Positions 1 to 11,516 of a DNA stretch of 64,000 nt are shown piece after piece. Positions within the stretch are counted from its first letter, which is position 1. Each line of letters opens with the position of its first letter. The DNA is taken from positions 62,001-126,000 of the forward strand of contig JAVLUZ010000754.1 of the NCBI GenBank assembly GCA_036768485.1, read 5' to 3'. Source of the DNA: Mermis nigrescens (Eukaryota > Nematoda > Enoplea > Mermithida > Mermithidae). Below the pieces are notes generated by a model. It did no database searches, was not told the DNA's origin, and saw only the letters and a list, made by a program, of their open reading frames with translations. The position numbers and the translations under genes were made by a program.

Positions 1-526
1 ACGCGGTGCGGCTTGAAGATTAATAATAAGTAAAAATTAAATCAATTCGGCACGAAGCGCCAAAAAATTTTTGAAGTTTTAACTCTCTAAAACGCATTTT
101 CAAGATGACAAAATTTTCTACAAATGCCAACCAAGCCCAAAAATTTTTCCATTTCCCAAAATTTTGGTTGACAAATAGACCAAAAGTGGAAAAAACGGTG
201 GTTGCCATTGCCAAGCACCGTTTTTTCCAGTTTTTTGGTCTATTTGTCAACCAAAATTTTGTGAAATGGAAAAAATTTTTGGGCTTGGTTGGTATTTAGG
301 GAAAATCTTTGTAATGTTAGAATTAGGGATCGATCGGAGCTCCGGAGGCCGGAGGTTTTTTGAACCGAATCATTCAATAATAATAATATTTTTTTAGCAA
401 TTACTGCCGTAGAAAATGCAATATAAATTACATGAAAAAGGATATAATAAAAGATAATGTCGAAAGAACGAAAGAAAGTTTATCAGCATGGCATAGTAAT
501 GGCTGAGACATACAGGCGGATCGCGC

Positions 527-2085
527 TCACGTACACCCCTTTAGAAACTCATCTAAACAAAGTTTAGAAATCAAACCCTTAAACCGTTTAAAACATTTAC
601 AATCAACAATATTTTGGGGCAGAGTATTCCAGATTCTAGCCGTCCTGTTTGCAAAGTCGTTTTTCCTACAGTCCAAATGAAATTTGTGGATATAAAGCTT
701 TATATCACTTACCGATCTGGTACCCCTTTCAGGTGCGAGTTCGAAAAAGTCTTCAAAGGAAAGTAACTGTCTCTTGATTATTCTGAAAGCAAAAGTGAGA
801 TCAAAATGAATACACCGAGTTTCGAGTCTTTCAAGATTTAACAAACCCAACCGCTCATTGTAAGACAAGTCACCTTGTTGCCATAGTATTCTTTTTGTAA
901 ATTTACGCTGAACTTTTTCAATACAGTTAATATCTTCAATCAAATAAGGGTTCCAAACCACAGAGCTATACTCCAAAATGGGTCTTACATAGACTTTAAA
1001 AGCTTTTACCATTAATTCAATATTTTTTGAGACGAAGCTTTTCTGGATCAGTGATGCAACTCGAGAAGCTTTAGACGCAGTGTTCACACAATGAATGCTA
1101 GAAGATAGGTCATCATTAATATACACTCCCAAATCCTTAATGGATCCTTCAGAAACAATTAAATCTTGAAAACCCAGTTTGTAGTTGTTTCTAGGATTCC
1201 CACACCCCAAATACAACGTTGCACATTTACCATAACTTATTTGCAACTGCCATTTTTCGGTCCATGCGTGTAATGAATCCAGATCCGATTGTAAGAGATC
1301 AGCATTACATGAAACATTAAAAATTTTTGCATCATCAGCAAACAACATAATATCACTATGTTCAATACGATCAACTAAATCATTTATAAACACTAAAAAC
1401 AATGTAGGCCCTAACACACTGCCTTGAGGGACACCGCTAATTACCGGTTGTGGGTTTGAGAAACAACTATTTATCTTCACCTTTTGTGATCTTCCCGCTA
1501 AAAATGATGTAATCCAGCTTAACAGTGTACCCGAAACTCCCAAGGATTTAAGTTTTAACAAAAGTTTTGAATGAACAACAGAATCGAAGGCTTTACAGAA
1601 ATCAATATAAATAATGTCCATCGGAACGTGATTGTCTAAACTTTTAGTCCACATGTTTTTACACTTTAGCAGCTGAGATGAACAAGACTTGTTCTTTAAA
1701 AACCCAAATTGTTGTTGATTTATCAGACCAGTTCTGTCAAAATAGTCGATGATGGTATTATTAATTATTGACTCCATAACTTTACATAAAACGCAACAAA
1801 GAGATATAGGCCTATAATTTTCGACTGAGTGGGGGTCCCCTTTTTTAAAAATGGGTGTAACCAGTGCTTCTAACCATAAAGTGGGAGCCTGCCAGTCCGA
1901 TATGAAACTTCGAAAATGCTTGAAAGTGGTTCAATTAGGACAATTTTAATCTGTTTCAAAAAGTAAGCTGAAAGCCCATCGGGACCAACTGAGTGAGTGG
2001 GCTTCAGCTTATTTAAAGCCGAGGCTATAATGCCGAGCTCAAACGTAACCAAAGGAGGGCGATCATTTGCCTTTACAGGTTCCAT
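527..2085 (-). pseudogene. LINE reverse transcriptase, frameshifted
   Basis: Two frames continue one reverse transcriptase. The first block (2085-1870) has GPDGLSAYFLKQ. A frame change near 1860 leads into the long block ending at 527. Visible RT motifs in order: NYRPISL, the QFGF region, KAFDSVVH (motif A), SGVPQGSVLGP (motif B) and FADD (catalytic motif C). The C-terminal part has VWNPY and RIWNTLP, typical of CR1/jockey-like ORF2 tails. The single frame change makes it a pseudogene, though the catalytic residues are intact. Confidence 0.85.
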
Positions 2086-2321
2086 ATTTAGTGGTTGAAT
2101 GTTGTTATCTAAAGTGAAAAGAGAACCAAAAAAATTGTTAAAAACGTTGGCTTTTTAAGTCTGCGTTTCTTTCCTTGTAAATTGAAAATGTATTTCGGAA
2201 ATTTGCGTTTTTTCGAAAGTAATTTTTTCAAAGGAGCGTGGCATTTGATCGTCGAATTTAAAATATCTAAAAATACAGAATAAAAATCATCAACAGTGAC
2301 ACACGTTGAAAAAATATCAGG

Positions 2322-2759
2322 TCAGCTAACAAGTGATAGATCATGTATAATAGTTACGTAATCATCTTTTCTAAAATCATAGTTTTCTTCAGGAGAATCA
2401 ACTTCTAATTTTTTGGGAATAAGAAGATCGAAAGTTAGGGCATCATGGTCACTAGTTGAAAAAGGCTCAATGTTTTTGACGCTAAAAACGCATGATTTGT
2501 ATGAACAGAAAATCAGATCCAATATATTATTACCTAGAGTAGGGTGTCGTGTAAACTGATGTAACCCTATTTCATTTTTAAGCTCAAAAAATTGTGAAGA
2601 AATACTATTTTCAGGGAAAGAAGATCGTTTATCCCATTTAATTTCTGGAAAATTGCAATCACCTACAGCTGTAATTATCCTAGAGGTATCAGTGGCCCAT
2701 TCTAAGAATCTTAAAAACTGCTGATCAATTTCATTTTGATTGGGAGGCCTGTAACACAA
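2322..2759 (-). pseudogene. LINE AP-endonuclease domain, C-terminal part
   Basis: The translated block has CYRPPN, GDCNFPEIKW, HQFTRHPT, NILDLIF and the catalytic TSDHDALTFDL, the order seen in exonuclease-endonuclease-phosphatase domains of non-LTR elements. The N-terminal half of the domain is missing. It lies just upstream, in element sense, of the reverse transcriptase, with a gap of broken sequence between 2086 and 2321. Confidence 0.8.
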
Positions 2760-3416
2760 AATAACTGTATTTTGAGTCGAAAACAGTCATGTCACATGTA
2801 GTAACTTCAAGTAAAGAAAACTCATCCGGGTTGTTTACTTTTTTAGCTTATAAATGCTTCAACGCTCTTCTTTTCTTTTGAAGCTTAGCACTCAGATTGC
2901 CTATTTTGTGAATTTCTACAAACACAGGTTTAATAAGTGAAGCTAGGAATGTGAACACTAATGTGGCATTGTGAATGCACGATTGGTGGAAAAAAGAATA
3001 AAATAAAATTTTATTACATATAAATGCATGGCTAGATAATAAACATTCACTTCTACAGATCTTTTACTTATCCATGAGCAATGTATTTATACAAACCTAT
3101 ATACTGTACATCATATGAATTATATTTACGGCTTGTGAAAATTCTAGTTCACTGAAAATTCTTAGTTTCATCTGGCTCTGGCCGGAGCCGGAGGTGACGA
3201 TGGCTGGAGCTCCGGCTCCAGCCCGGAGAAAAAATGGACCTCCGGTCGATCCCTAGTTAGAATACATTTTAGAGACACGAACTTCAAAAAATTTTTCGGC
3301 GCTTCGCGCCGGATTGATTTAATTCTTACTTGTTATTAATCTTTAAGCCGCGCCGCGCCAATCACAGCATTTTGGGCGAATTCTAGAATACATCCATCTT
3401 CCAAATTTAAAAAATA

Positions 3417-3592
3417 GCGTTTTTATGCGATTTCAAGCAGGAATCTTTAACATAAAAGTTGAAAAACAGATGGAAAAACCTTCGATTGAAAAAAACCTCA
3501 AAAAATTTTATTTTTTAACCTTTATTTCCGTCTGTTTTTTCAACTTTTATGTTGAACAATCCTACTTGAATTCGCATAAAAATGATATACTC
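3417..3592. repeat. Hairpin MITE, copy 1
   Basis: Inverted arms of about 55 bp: the left arm contains TTTCAAGCAGGAATCTTTAA, and the right arm its complement around TCCTACTTGAATTCGCATAA. The loop is A/T-rich. A second copy is at 7123-7298. Confidence 0.75.
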
Positions 3593-3842
3593 TTCTTAAT
3601 CAAGGTCTTCACTGTCGCTTGAATTGTATTCTGGTAATTGAACCTCTTTCTTCTTTAAGGGGTCGTACAATTGGGCCGCCAACTTCAAAAATTCCATTGT
3701 ACGGTCGAGTTTACATTCTTGACACTTCTTTAAGAACATGTATTTCGCCAGGTTGCCGGGAATATGCGATGTTTTGCGGTTCGACGATGTGCACACTGCC
3801 TTTGCAGTTCTCCAAGTTGACTATCGCATTCGTGCATCTTCA

Positions 3843-3958
3843 GATTGGTGCCAGGGATGATCTAAGCCTAAGAAAAAGATGGGGCGAAAATTGCTTTGCT
3901 CGGTCCACAATTTCCGCCCTGTTTGTCTAAGGCTTAGATCATCCCCTGGCACCAATGT
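3843..3958. repeat. Short hairpin, arms of about 30 bp
   Basis: ATTGGTGCCAGGGATGATCT at 3843 is inverted at the right end (AGATCATCCCCTGGCACCAAT, about 3937-3957). The matching site in the second composite copy (near 7328) has only one arm, so this hairpin is an insertion or a partial duplication specific to copy 1. Confidence 0.6.
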
Positions 3959-4044
3959 GAAGGCACATAAGTAAGCCTAAGCCTAAAAAATAATATTAGA
4001 AGAGACATAAGAAGAATATGATGCTAGCACCCTTATTTGTCACA

Positions 4045-4934
4045 GGTATTTCTGTGCCTGGTGCACACCCATCTTTTGTGTGTGCACACGTTTGGTACCT
4101 ACAGTGTGTGCATAAGCTGTATTATAAATGAGCGTATGATAGTACTCGCGCCGCTGTTTTTTTGATATATTCAAATATGCTGATTTCACTTGCAACATTT
4201 TTAAACTATATTAAAATGCATTACAGTGATAAAAACACTATAAACCGAGCAACAGTAGGCTAAAACATAAACTGCATGTATGTATATGTCTTACAGTAAT
4301 ATTATTTTTTACATTACGCTAAAGAGTTGTGCATGATGACTGGTGTTTCAATTTCTTTACTGTTCGGCAAAATCAATCAACGGCCGTTAAGCAACTACAA
4401 AGTCAGGCACTACAGTAGTAAGGGTGTTCTATTGTCGAGCGATTTCATGCACCAAGCCTGTGTTAAAAAAAGACTGCCAAAATCTTATGTTCACTAGGTC
4501 TATTTTTGCAGGCCTTACAGTAATAATTTTTTATGTATTAAATATGGCTTACAGTAATACTATTTTTTATGGCATGACATGAATTCTGTATTTTGCTTTG
4601 AAAGAACAATTGATTTCTTCATTGTTCAATTACCTAAGCATGTATATGTTAAAAGTAAGTATGTGCATAACTTTGTGAATACTGTACAATATCATCTTTA
4701 TTGTATTAAAAACAGTAACTGACTTCTAAATGTTTGTGACTGGTTCATATCTAAAGAAAGTGTATTTTTGGCCTATTGGCCTATAACAATAGGCCAAAAA
4801 TACACTTTCTTTAGATTAAAAACAGTGGCGCAAGTACTATCATACGCTCATTTATAATACAGCTTATGCACATACTGTAGGTACCAAATGTGTGCACACA
4901 CAAAAGGTGGGTGTGCACTAGGCACATGAATACC
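4045..4934. mobile_element. Mutator-type MITE, 890 bp, 9-bp target site duplication
   Basis: Long inverted ends of about 125 bp start GGTATTTCTGTGCCTGGTGC and end with the matching complement ...GCACATGAATACC. Exact 9-bp direct repeats TTTGTCACA flank it (4036-4044, 4935-4943). Long terminal inverted repeats with a 9-bp duplication are typical of Mutator-like elements. It has no coding capacity. A second, internal palindrome lies at 4757-4812 around GGCCTATTG. The duplicated copy at about 7376 is an empty site. Confidence 0.85.
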
Positions 4935-5224
4935 TTTGTCACATTATATGTAATCCTTCCCTTTTTAACTAACCCTATCAAAAAAATAATGATAACCGGA
5001 TGGTTTGCATGACTTAATTATTATAATTACTGAAGTATAATTTCTTACTCACTTTTAAATTTTGATATCCGTGCTGATCCAGGCAGTCACACCTTCCAGC
5101 AGTTGTACGCCTTCCAGCAGTCACTTATAATAGTTGTTCCAGGCAAGACCCACTCCTTTATAATAGGAATCAGCACTGACAAACTTCACTGATTTACTGC
5201 AACAAGAAATACTCGCCCAGTGCC

Positions 5225-5967
5225 TCACTCATAACCTCCAAATACCCACTGCCCATCAACGGAACGCCTCTTATTATACTTGTGTTTACCAAACTTGGAT
5301 TCATCAATTTTGACGATCTGACCTGAGCCTCCAATCCTTTCTGGATTCTCGAGTGACGTCTGTAATAGTACTTCTTGACAAAACAACACCCAATCCACTA
5401 GAGTCATAGATGCTAGTCTGACCTCAACTGTGATTAGGTTTAATCCAGCACCATATACCCACCAATTAACAAATGATAAAATTTCATATATCAATAGTTT
5501 CGAGCATTCAAAAAATATGCCACATTGAAATGAAATTTGATTTCCGCATAATCGTCTTTTCTGCTTATGTTTTGAAACCGTATTTGGACAACGCCATACC
5601 GTCCATCAATAGCTGCTGTCAATTTGGACAATTTCAATGCTCCGCCTTACCTATCACATTTATAATCCGGCTTTTTTGGTACTAATTGTAAATCTTGTAG
5701 CCACTGTAATAGTTTTGCCGAATCTTTGGTTAGATCATTAATTTCCCTAAGATTAAGAAACATGGTTAGTACGCAGCAACAGCGCAAAGCATAAACAACC
5801 TTGATAAACAATCTAATATACAAAATGCGTATTACACAGCAGCATGGTAGAGCATAAATAAGCGGAATCAGCAATTCTAGCATCTGAAACAAACACCTAT
5901 CATATAAATCACTAATGATTGAAAAAAAATTTGCATAGAAATGCAATGTCGACTTCCATGTGAGCAT
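5225..5967 (-). pseudogene. Merlin (IS1016/ISXO2-like) transposase, truncated and frameshifted
   Basis: Minus strand. The N-terminal part (5967-5647) has NLREINDLTKDSAKLLQW and ends at a zinc-knuckle start (DYKCDR), followed out of frame by CGG. The catalytic part (5494-5225) reads VDWVLFCQEV, IGGSGQIVKIDESKFG, KRRSVDGQWVFGGYE, which is the hallmark first-Asp region of ISXO2/Merlin DDE transposases. It stops there; the remaining catalytic residues are absent. A Merlin element is well supported; it is not functional. Confidence 0.8.
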
Positions 5968-7122
5968 AAGGTTACTAATCTAACACCAACCAGAGTACGC
6001 AATGCTAGTGTCCAAACAAACACCTATTATGTAAATCACTCATGATTTAAAAAAATTTGCATAGAAAAGCAACATCGACTTCCACGTGAGCACAAGGTTA
6101 CTAATCTTATACCCTACAGTACATAAAGAATTTTCCAATCAAATGTTCAGATGTGCTCCACAGATCACCTGCCTGTGATGATAAGCACACACTTTATCTA
6201 ATGCATTAGGAGTGGAGTGTTCTATGTAGGCAACAGTAAATGCGACCAATTTTCATTCTTTTATGATACAGTCATGTAAACTTACATCGACCAGTCACAG
6301 TGTATTCATTTAACTACATAATGTTCATTCAAGCTATACATAGAAACCAATAAATGGATTGTGGATAGTTACCTATGTACTTCATAAAAGTTCATTGTGT
6401 GCACGTTTGTACGAATAAACCTGTTGTCATTTCCTTTGTAATAGAGTCATCAAATGTCAGCAATATTGCCGTCACCTTCGCTAATGAATGTACATACTAC
6501 CTATGTGCCTACTTACATACCTATGTACACACAGACAATTTGATCAATCATTGCAACGATTTTTGCAGTCGCCTTCCCTAAACATTGCGTACCTACATAC
6601 AAACAAATGTATGCATCCTGCTTCCATCAGTATACATTAGATCAATCAATGCGCTGTTTAAACCAGTCGCCTTCCCATGCTTTGTGTGTCTATCACTTTA
6701 AAACTTCATAATTGAATTTCTCCCCTTTTAAATGCTTTCCATCAATAATTTCTTTTGAATATCTTCCTTACAGCTGATAATCTTTCGATTAATCCCTATT
6801 AATTTGAATTCTATTACTTCTATCTAATCTAGGATTAAGCCAGCATTTTTATCAACAATCTGGTCTAGAACTTTACTATGATTGAAAATCCTTATCTTCT
6901 GCACGGATTTGGCTTGTTTTTGTAATACAAATATGCGTTCTGGAGAGCGAAAATTTCAGAATTTTCTGGTGCTTCGCGCCATTTGATAAATTATAGTTTC
7001 TATTGTCAAAAGCGACTTCAGAATTGGCTAAAATGCTTTACTGAAGGGAGGAAATTTGAGTTTCAACAGAAATAACGTAGGGCTAATTTTAGAATACATC
7101 CATTTTGCAAATTTCAAAAAAT

Positions 7123-7298
7123 AGCGTTTTATGTGATTTCAAGCAGGAATCTTTAACATAAAAGTTTCAAAAACAGACGGAAAAGCCTTTGATTGAAATA
7201 AACTTCAAAAAAAGATTTATTTTCCAAGTTTCATTTCCGTCTGTTTTTCAACTTTTTATTAAAAAATCCTACTTGAATTCGCACAAAAATGCTATTCT
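7123..7298. repeat. Hairpin MITE, copy 2
   Basis: Same hairpin as 3417-3592, in the same position within the second composite copy. Arms around TTTCAAGCAGGAATCTTTAA and TCCTACTTGAATTCGCACAA. Confidence 0.7.
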
Positions 7299-7539
7299 CA
7301 CCTTGATTGACGTTATCTTTGGGCTCTGGGTGTCTTCAGATTGGTGCCATGGGAGACATGAAGAAAATGACGCTGTCAAAATATATGTAATTCCCCCTTT
7401 CTAACTAACCCTAACAAAAAAGAATGATCACTGGATGGTTTGCATGACTTGATTATTATAATTACTGAAGTATAAATTCTCACTCACTTTTATATGTTGA
7501 TATCCGTGCTGATTCAGACAGTCATATGCCTTTCAGCAG

Positions 7540-7800
7540 TCGCTGGATAAAATTTTGTATACCAATAGTTTTGAGCATTTGAAAAATGAGCCATGTCAAA
7601 ACGAAATTTGATTTCCACATCAATAGATGCTGTCAATACGGCCAATTTTAATGCTCCGCCACACCTATCAGATTTATAATCCGGCTCCTTCGGTACTAAT
7701 TCTAAATCTTGTTTCAACTGTAAGAATTTTGCCGGATCGTCGGATAGTTCATTAATTTCTCTGAGATTAAGAAACTTGCTTAGAATGCAGCAACAGCGCA
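7540..7800 (-). pseudogene. Merlin transposase N-terminal remnant, copy 2
   Basis: The minus strand reads NLREINELSDDPAKFLQ, then LVPKEPDYKSDRCGGALKL. This matches the N-terminal part at 5647-5760 and keeps the CGG zinc-knuckle half, although the preceding Cys is now Ser. The catalytic region found in copy 1 is deleted here. Confidence 0.7.
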
Positions 7801-10467
7801 GAGCATAAACAACCTTGATAAACAATCCTATATACAAAATGCGTATTACACAGCAGCACATAGAGCGTAAATAACTGGAATAAGCAAGTCTAGCATCTGA
7901 AATAAACACCTATTACGTAAATCACTCATGATTGAAAAAAAAATTTACATAGAAAAGCAACATCGACTTCCACCTGAGCATAAGGTTGCTAATCTAACAT
8001 CAACTCGAATGAGCAATTCTAGCATCCAATCAACACCTATTACATAAAATCACTAACAATTGAAAAAATTTGCATAGAAAAGCAACGTTGACTTTCACGT
8101 GTGCATAAGGTTACTAATCTAACACCCTACAGTACATAAAGAATTGTTCAGTCAGATGTGCTTTACAGATCACCTGCCTGTGATGATAAGCACACCTTTT
8201 ATCCAATGCACTAGGAACAGAGTGTTCTATCTAGGCAACAGTAAATGCGCCTAACTTCCATTCTTTTATAATACAGTCATGTAAACTTACATCAACCAAT
8301 TGCAGTGTATTCCATGCAATTTGCTTTGTGTTGCCTTCCTAATTTAAGTACATAATGTTCGTTCAAGCTATACATAGAAACCAATAAATGCATTGTGGAT
8401 AGTTACCTACGTACTTCATAAATGTTCAATATGTGCACGTATGTATGAATAAACCTGTTGTCCTTTCCTACATAATAGAGTCATCAATCGTCAGCATTAT
8501 CGCAGTCGCCTTTGCTAAAGAAAGTAACCTTCTACCTATGTACCTACATACTTACATACGTATGCACACACATACAATTAGATCAGTCATTGTGACAATT
8601 TTCGCAGTCGCTTTCCCTAAACAATGCATACCTACATACAAACAAATGTATGCATCTTGCTTCCATCAGCATAGATTAGATCAATTGATGTGCCAATGAC
8701 AGCAGTCGCCTTCCCATGTTTTGTGCTTCTATTGCTTTACAACTTCATAATTGAATTTTTCCCCTTCTAATGCTTTCCGTCGATAATTTCTTTTGAATAT
8801 CTTCCTTACAATGCATCATCTTTCGTTTAGTACCCATTAATTTCAATTCTATTTTATCTATCCACTCTAGATTTAAGCCATAACATATACTGTTCGTGAT
8901 ATTTCTAGTAGATCGTGGAATTTTCATACAAATAGTGCATCAAAGACCGCTATTACATGTGTACATAGGATTTTCTACTTAAAAAACACTGATTTTTTAG
9001 CACAGGCGCTCTATTTTTAACGTTTTTAGACCTCCCAAAAAACGTGGAAAATGGGTGGAAAGAGTGGAAAAAATTTTGGGTCTGGTCTATAAGGTCAACC
9101 AAATCTCTGGGGAAAAACGGTGTTGCCGAGCCAAATGCCAAGTTGGGGTTTTTCCCCCAGTCTCGGGCTTTTTAAGGCTGTTTAAGACATTTTTTAGCGA
9201 TTAAGGTGTTTTTGCGCCTATTCTTAACCATTGGTTGGGGTGCAGTTTAAGGTAAAAATTAGGTTTTCATATTCACAGAGAGTGCGCTGCGCACCAAAGT
9301 AAAGCCCACCTATATTTTGACCTAAGCAGGAGCGATACCGACCTGAGCAGGAGCAATACCAATCTGAGCGGGAGTACTACCTTCCATGTACATTCAAGCC
9401 AATGCCTAGCAGAAATGAATAGCAGGTTTACACCTACCTTTTGTACAGGAATTGAAATAGTATACAAAGCTGTGCTCAGCGCTTGAAATATTTGTTCTTA
9501 ACACTTTCCCTAGTTTTTGCATGCGCTGATTTCATTGGTGACATTTTAAACGGCCTTATAAAACGCGTAAGCGAGTAGGACAAATGCGATTTGAGGAGCG
9601 CTCAGATTGAATGTTTATTTTTTGACGAGTATATTCCATGTGTTTACCTGATTATTAGGCTTAGACTTAGTTAGTGCATTCATGATTGAACAAAATGTTG
9701 TTGCCAGTATTTAAAATGTCGCCCCAAAAATTTTGGAGGTAGAAATATTTTTGCACAAGGGTCCCTCAAAGGAAAAAAATGGAAATTCTTAAAGCGTTTA
9801 TATCTGAAAAACCGCTAGAATAGATCAAAATTTTTGGGAGCTTCGCGCCTTATTTATGTATTACATACTATGCAACAAATTGGTTCAATATAATTGAAAT
9901 CAAATTTGTTTTTTGGAAGTTCATTCCTTCTCCGAAGTGTAGATCTCGTTCAGAAAAGCTCGGAAACACCTTTATTTTCGCCTATCCGTGAGTAGTTGAT
10001 GGGATATCCAACTTCAAAATTTTCGTCCCCCAAAATCAGAAGGCCAGCTACGCCACTGGGCAAAATGAATATAAATTGTTGAAGTCCACTGGCGAGAATG
10101 CACCAGGCAAAGTAGAAGGCATTCCCGAGATTTTCTCGGCAAGTAAAGGTGTGTGGATATATAACTAACGAAGAGAAAAAATTCAGAAAAATTAAAATTT
10201 GTTGCTTCTTTTTAAAATCGACTTACAAAGGACGAATTGCTCAAGCTGCATGTCTGGTTTTTCAGAATCAACTGTAACTTCGACTGGAAAATTTTGTCTT
10301 TCTATTTTTGCGCAAAATCAGTTACCTAATTGAAGAATTTTGGCATGTTCGCTCGCTGTGCCTAGGTCGGCCATGAGCTTCTTTGAGGATAATTAATATA
10401 GAAAAGAAGGAAAGCTGGTGAATATATTTGCACATAACTTTTGATCTAGTTATCATAGTAAAGCATA

Positions 10468-10864
10468 TATGATCTTGGGGTTTTTAGGGGTTTTTGCCCC
10501 CACCAGAAAAATTTTTATCCCTGCAGAAATTTTTTCAAACCTCCCCCACAGAATTAGCGATTTTTCAAAAGTTTTCAAAATTTTCCTGAAAATCCATACA
10601 AAAAAATCCATGCTTTCTAAGTGTTTTTTGTTATCTATTTACTTAAGTGTCAAATTTTCGGCACTTCGCGGCTTATTCTCATATATTGTTCAATTTGTTC
10701 GACTTACTTTGATTCTTTAAATTTTTTGTTCTTATGCTCTAGAAAGTATCATCAAAACGGCCAAAAAACGATGTTTTTGACGCGTATTTACTATTTTTGG
10801 GTCCAAAAAGGCATTTTAAAATTTGCATATACTCCAAAATTTCCGAGCTGTGCATGTCTGGTAG
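10468..10864 (+). repeat. Family A repeat, about 400 bp
   Basis: Starts ATGATCTTGGGGTTTTTAGG and ends GAGCTGTGCATGTCTGG. Fixed internal words: TTATCTATTTACTTAAGTGT, TCGGCACTTCGCGGC, ACGATGTTTTTGACGCGTA. Other copies: 10917-11310, 18615-19008 (reverse), 25170-25505 (reverse), 60940-61097 (partial), 61445-61866. Confidence 0.7.
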
Positions 10865-10916
10865 TAAGCTAAGCAAATTTATGTCAATTTATGTCTAATC
10901 ACCCTCTATGGGGAGC

Positions 10917-11310
10917 ATACATGATCTTGGGGTTTGGAGTTTCACTTTTTCCGGAAAAATTTTCATCACCCCTCTGCTGAAATTTTTCATCCCCTGGCAT
11001 TCGCGATTTTTCGAAAGTTTCCAAAAATTTCCTAAAAAGTAAAAAATGTGCTTTTTAAGAGTTTCTAGCTATCTATTTGCTCAAAAGTCAAATTTTCGGC
11101 GCCTCGCGTCATGTACTCATGTTTTGACTATGTTTTGTTCCATTGACTTTATTGATTTTTCTGAAATTTTTTCGTGTGCCCTACCAAGAAGAGCATCATC
11201 AGGAATAAACGATGTTTTTGATGCGTACTTAACAATCTTTGGGCACAAAAAAGGCACTTTAGAATTTCGTCCCCCAGAATTCCCATGCTGTGCATATCGT
11301 ATGCGGAGTC
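10917..11310 (+). repeat. Family A repeat
   Basis: Begins ATGATCTTGGGGTTTGGAGT only about 55 bp after the previous copy, in direct orientation. Contains CTATCTATTTGCTCAAAAGT and TCGGCGCCTCGCGTC. It ends about 60 bp before the first visible TMEM201 exon. Confidence 0.7.
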
Positions 11311-11371
11311 TACCTAAAACCACGCCACGACTATTTGCATTTTTTTGTTTACTGCTTTAATTGTTCTTAAG

Positions 11372-11516
11372 ATACATTATCATTTCAATATTGACCATGT
11401 TTCAAGCATCCTTAAGTCAAACAACTACGGCTTACATTTTGCTGATCCCAGCCGTCTTGTCCATTTTATTGTGGTTCTCTAATCTAGATAATATTCAGCA
11501 GGATAGTCAGACTGAG
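11372..11516 (+). CDS. TMEM201: TMEM201 homologue, exon a (first membrane helix)
   Basis: Begins after TTGTTCTTAAG with one base completing a split codon and ends CAGACTGAG before GTGAGT. An ATG lies at 11398, but the frame is open upstream to the acceptor, so I treat this as an internal exon. Encodes AYILLIPAVLSILLWFSNL. Confidence 0.75.

Larger units (their letters stand above)
400..2860 (-). mobile_element. LINE retrotransposon fragment (CR1/jockey superfamily), 5' truncated
   Basis: The minus strand reads in order endonuclease (2759 to 2322), then reverse transcriptase (2085 to 527). The endonuclease lacks its N-terminal part, so the copy is 5' truncated near 2.8 kb. Frameshifts separate the reading blocks. 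The 3' end lies near 400, where the minus strand runs into a short TTA repeat and an A run. The boundaries are approximate. It sits wholly inside the hAT element at 324-3255, so it inserted later. Confidence 0.8.
324..3255. mobile_element. hAT-type element with 8-bp target site duplication, LINE nested inside
   Basis: The ends are inverted: TAGGGATCGATCGGAG at 324 and CTCCGGTCGATCCCTA ending at 3255. An exact 8-bp direct repeat GTTAGAAT flanks them (316-323 and 3256-3263), as expected for the hAT superfamily. The subterminal DNA is unusually GC-rich (repeats of CCGGAGC at 334-357 and 3180-3235). No transposase remains; most of the interior is a LINE on the minus strand, so this is a non-autonomous or gutted copy. 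Confidence 0.8.
1..3358. repeat. Palindromic foldback repeat, interrupted by a hAT insertion
   Basis: With the insertion at 324-3255 removed, positions 1-323 and 3264-3358 form one palindrome of about 415 bp. The outer arms 1-92 and 3270-3358 pair (both carry TTATTAATCTT and the GCGCTTCGCGCC motif). The inner part, 126-295, is itself an almost perfect hairpin around the word CCAACCAAGCCC and its complement. The left end may extend beyond the window. No coding capacity. The type of element is unknown; a foldback MITE is the simplest reading. Confidence 0.75.
3300..6842. repeat. Composite repeat, copy 1 (with Merlin remains)
   Basis: This stretch and 6960-8881 align in the same order: the GCTTCGCGCC motif, a hairpin (3417-3592), a short sequence starting with AGATTGGTGCCA, the Merlin transposase remains, then about 900 bp of non-coding AT-rich DNA ending near ATTAAGCCA. 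Copy 1 additionally holds a MITE (4045-4934) and a longer piece of Merlin transposase (5225-5490). Small tandem words such as TACATACCTATGTAC recur around 6.5 kb. Confidence 0.7.
6960..8881. repeat. Composite repeat, copy 2
   Basis: Direct repeat of 3300-6842 at clearly visible similarity (for example GATATCCGTGCTGATTCAGA at 7499 against 5066). It lacks the MITE and about 340 bp of the Merlin catalytic region. Both copies end with the same words before ATTTAAGCCA/ATTAAGCCA. It is a diverged duplicate of a Merlin-bearing unit. Confidence 0.7.
8882..11371. other. Repeat-rich, no gene seen upstream of the first TMEM201 exon
   Basis: Holds a decayed relative of the palindrome at 1-323 (9050-9180, with GGTCTATAAGGTCAACCAAA), two family-A repeats (10468-10864 and 10917-11310) and otherwise unstructured AT-rich DNA. 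I looked for the cysteine-rich Ima1-type N-terminal exons expected upstream of TMEM201 and did not find them here. Confidence 0.5.

Noticed and set aside
3596..3796. A 66-residue minus-strand frame ending in an acidic tail (NSSDSEDLD)
   Set aside because: Protein-like composition, but no domain, no clear splice sites, and it lies in a repeat. Possibly a captured exon; too weak to annotate.
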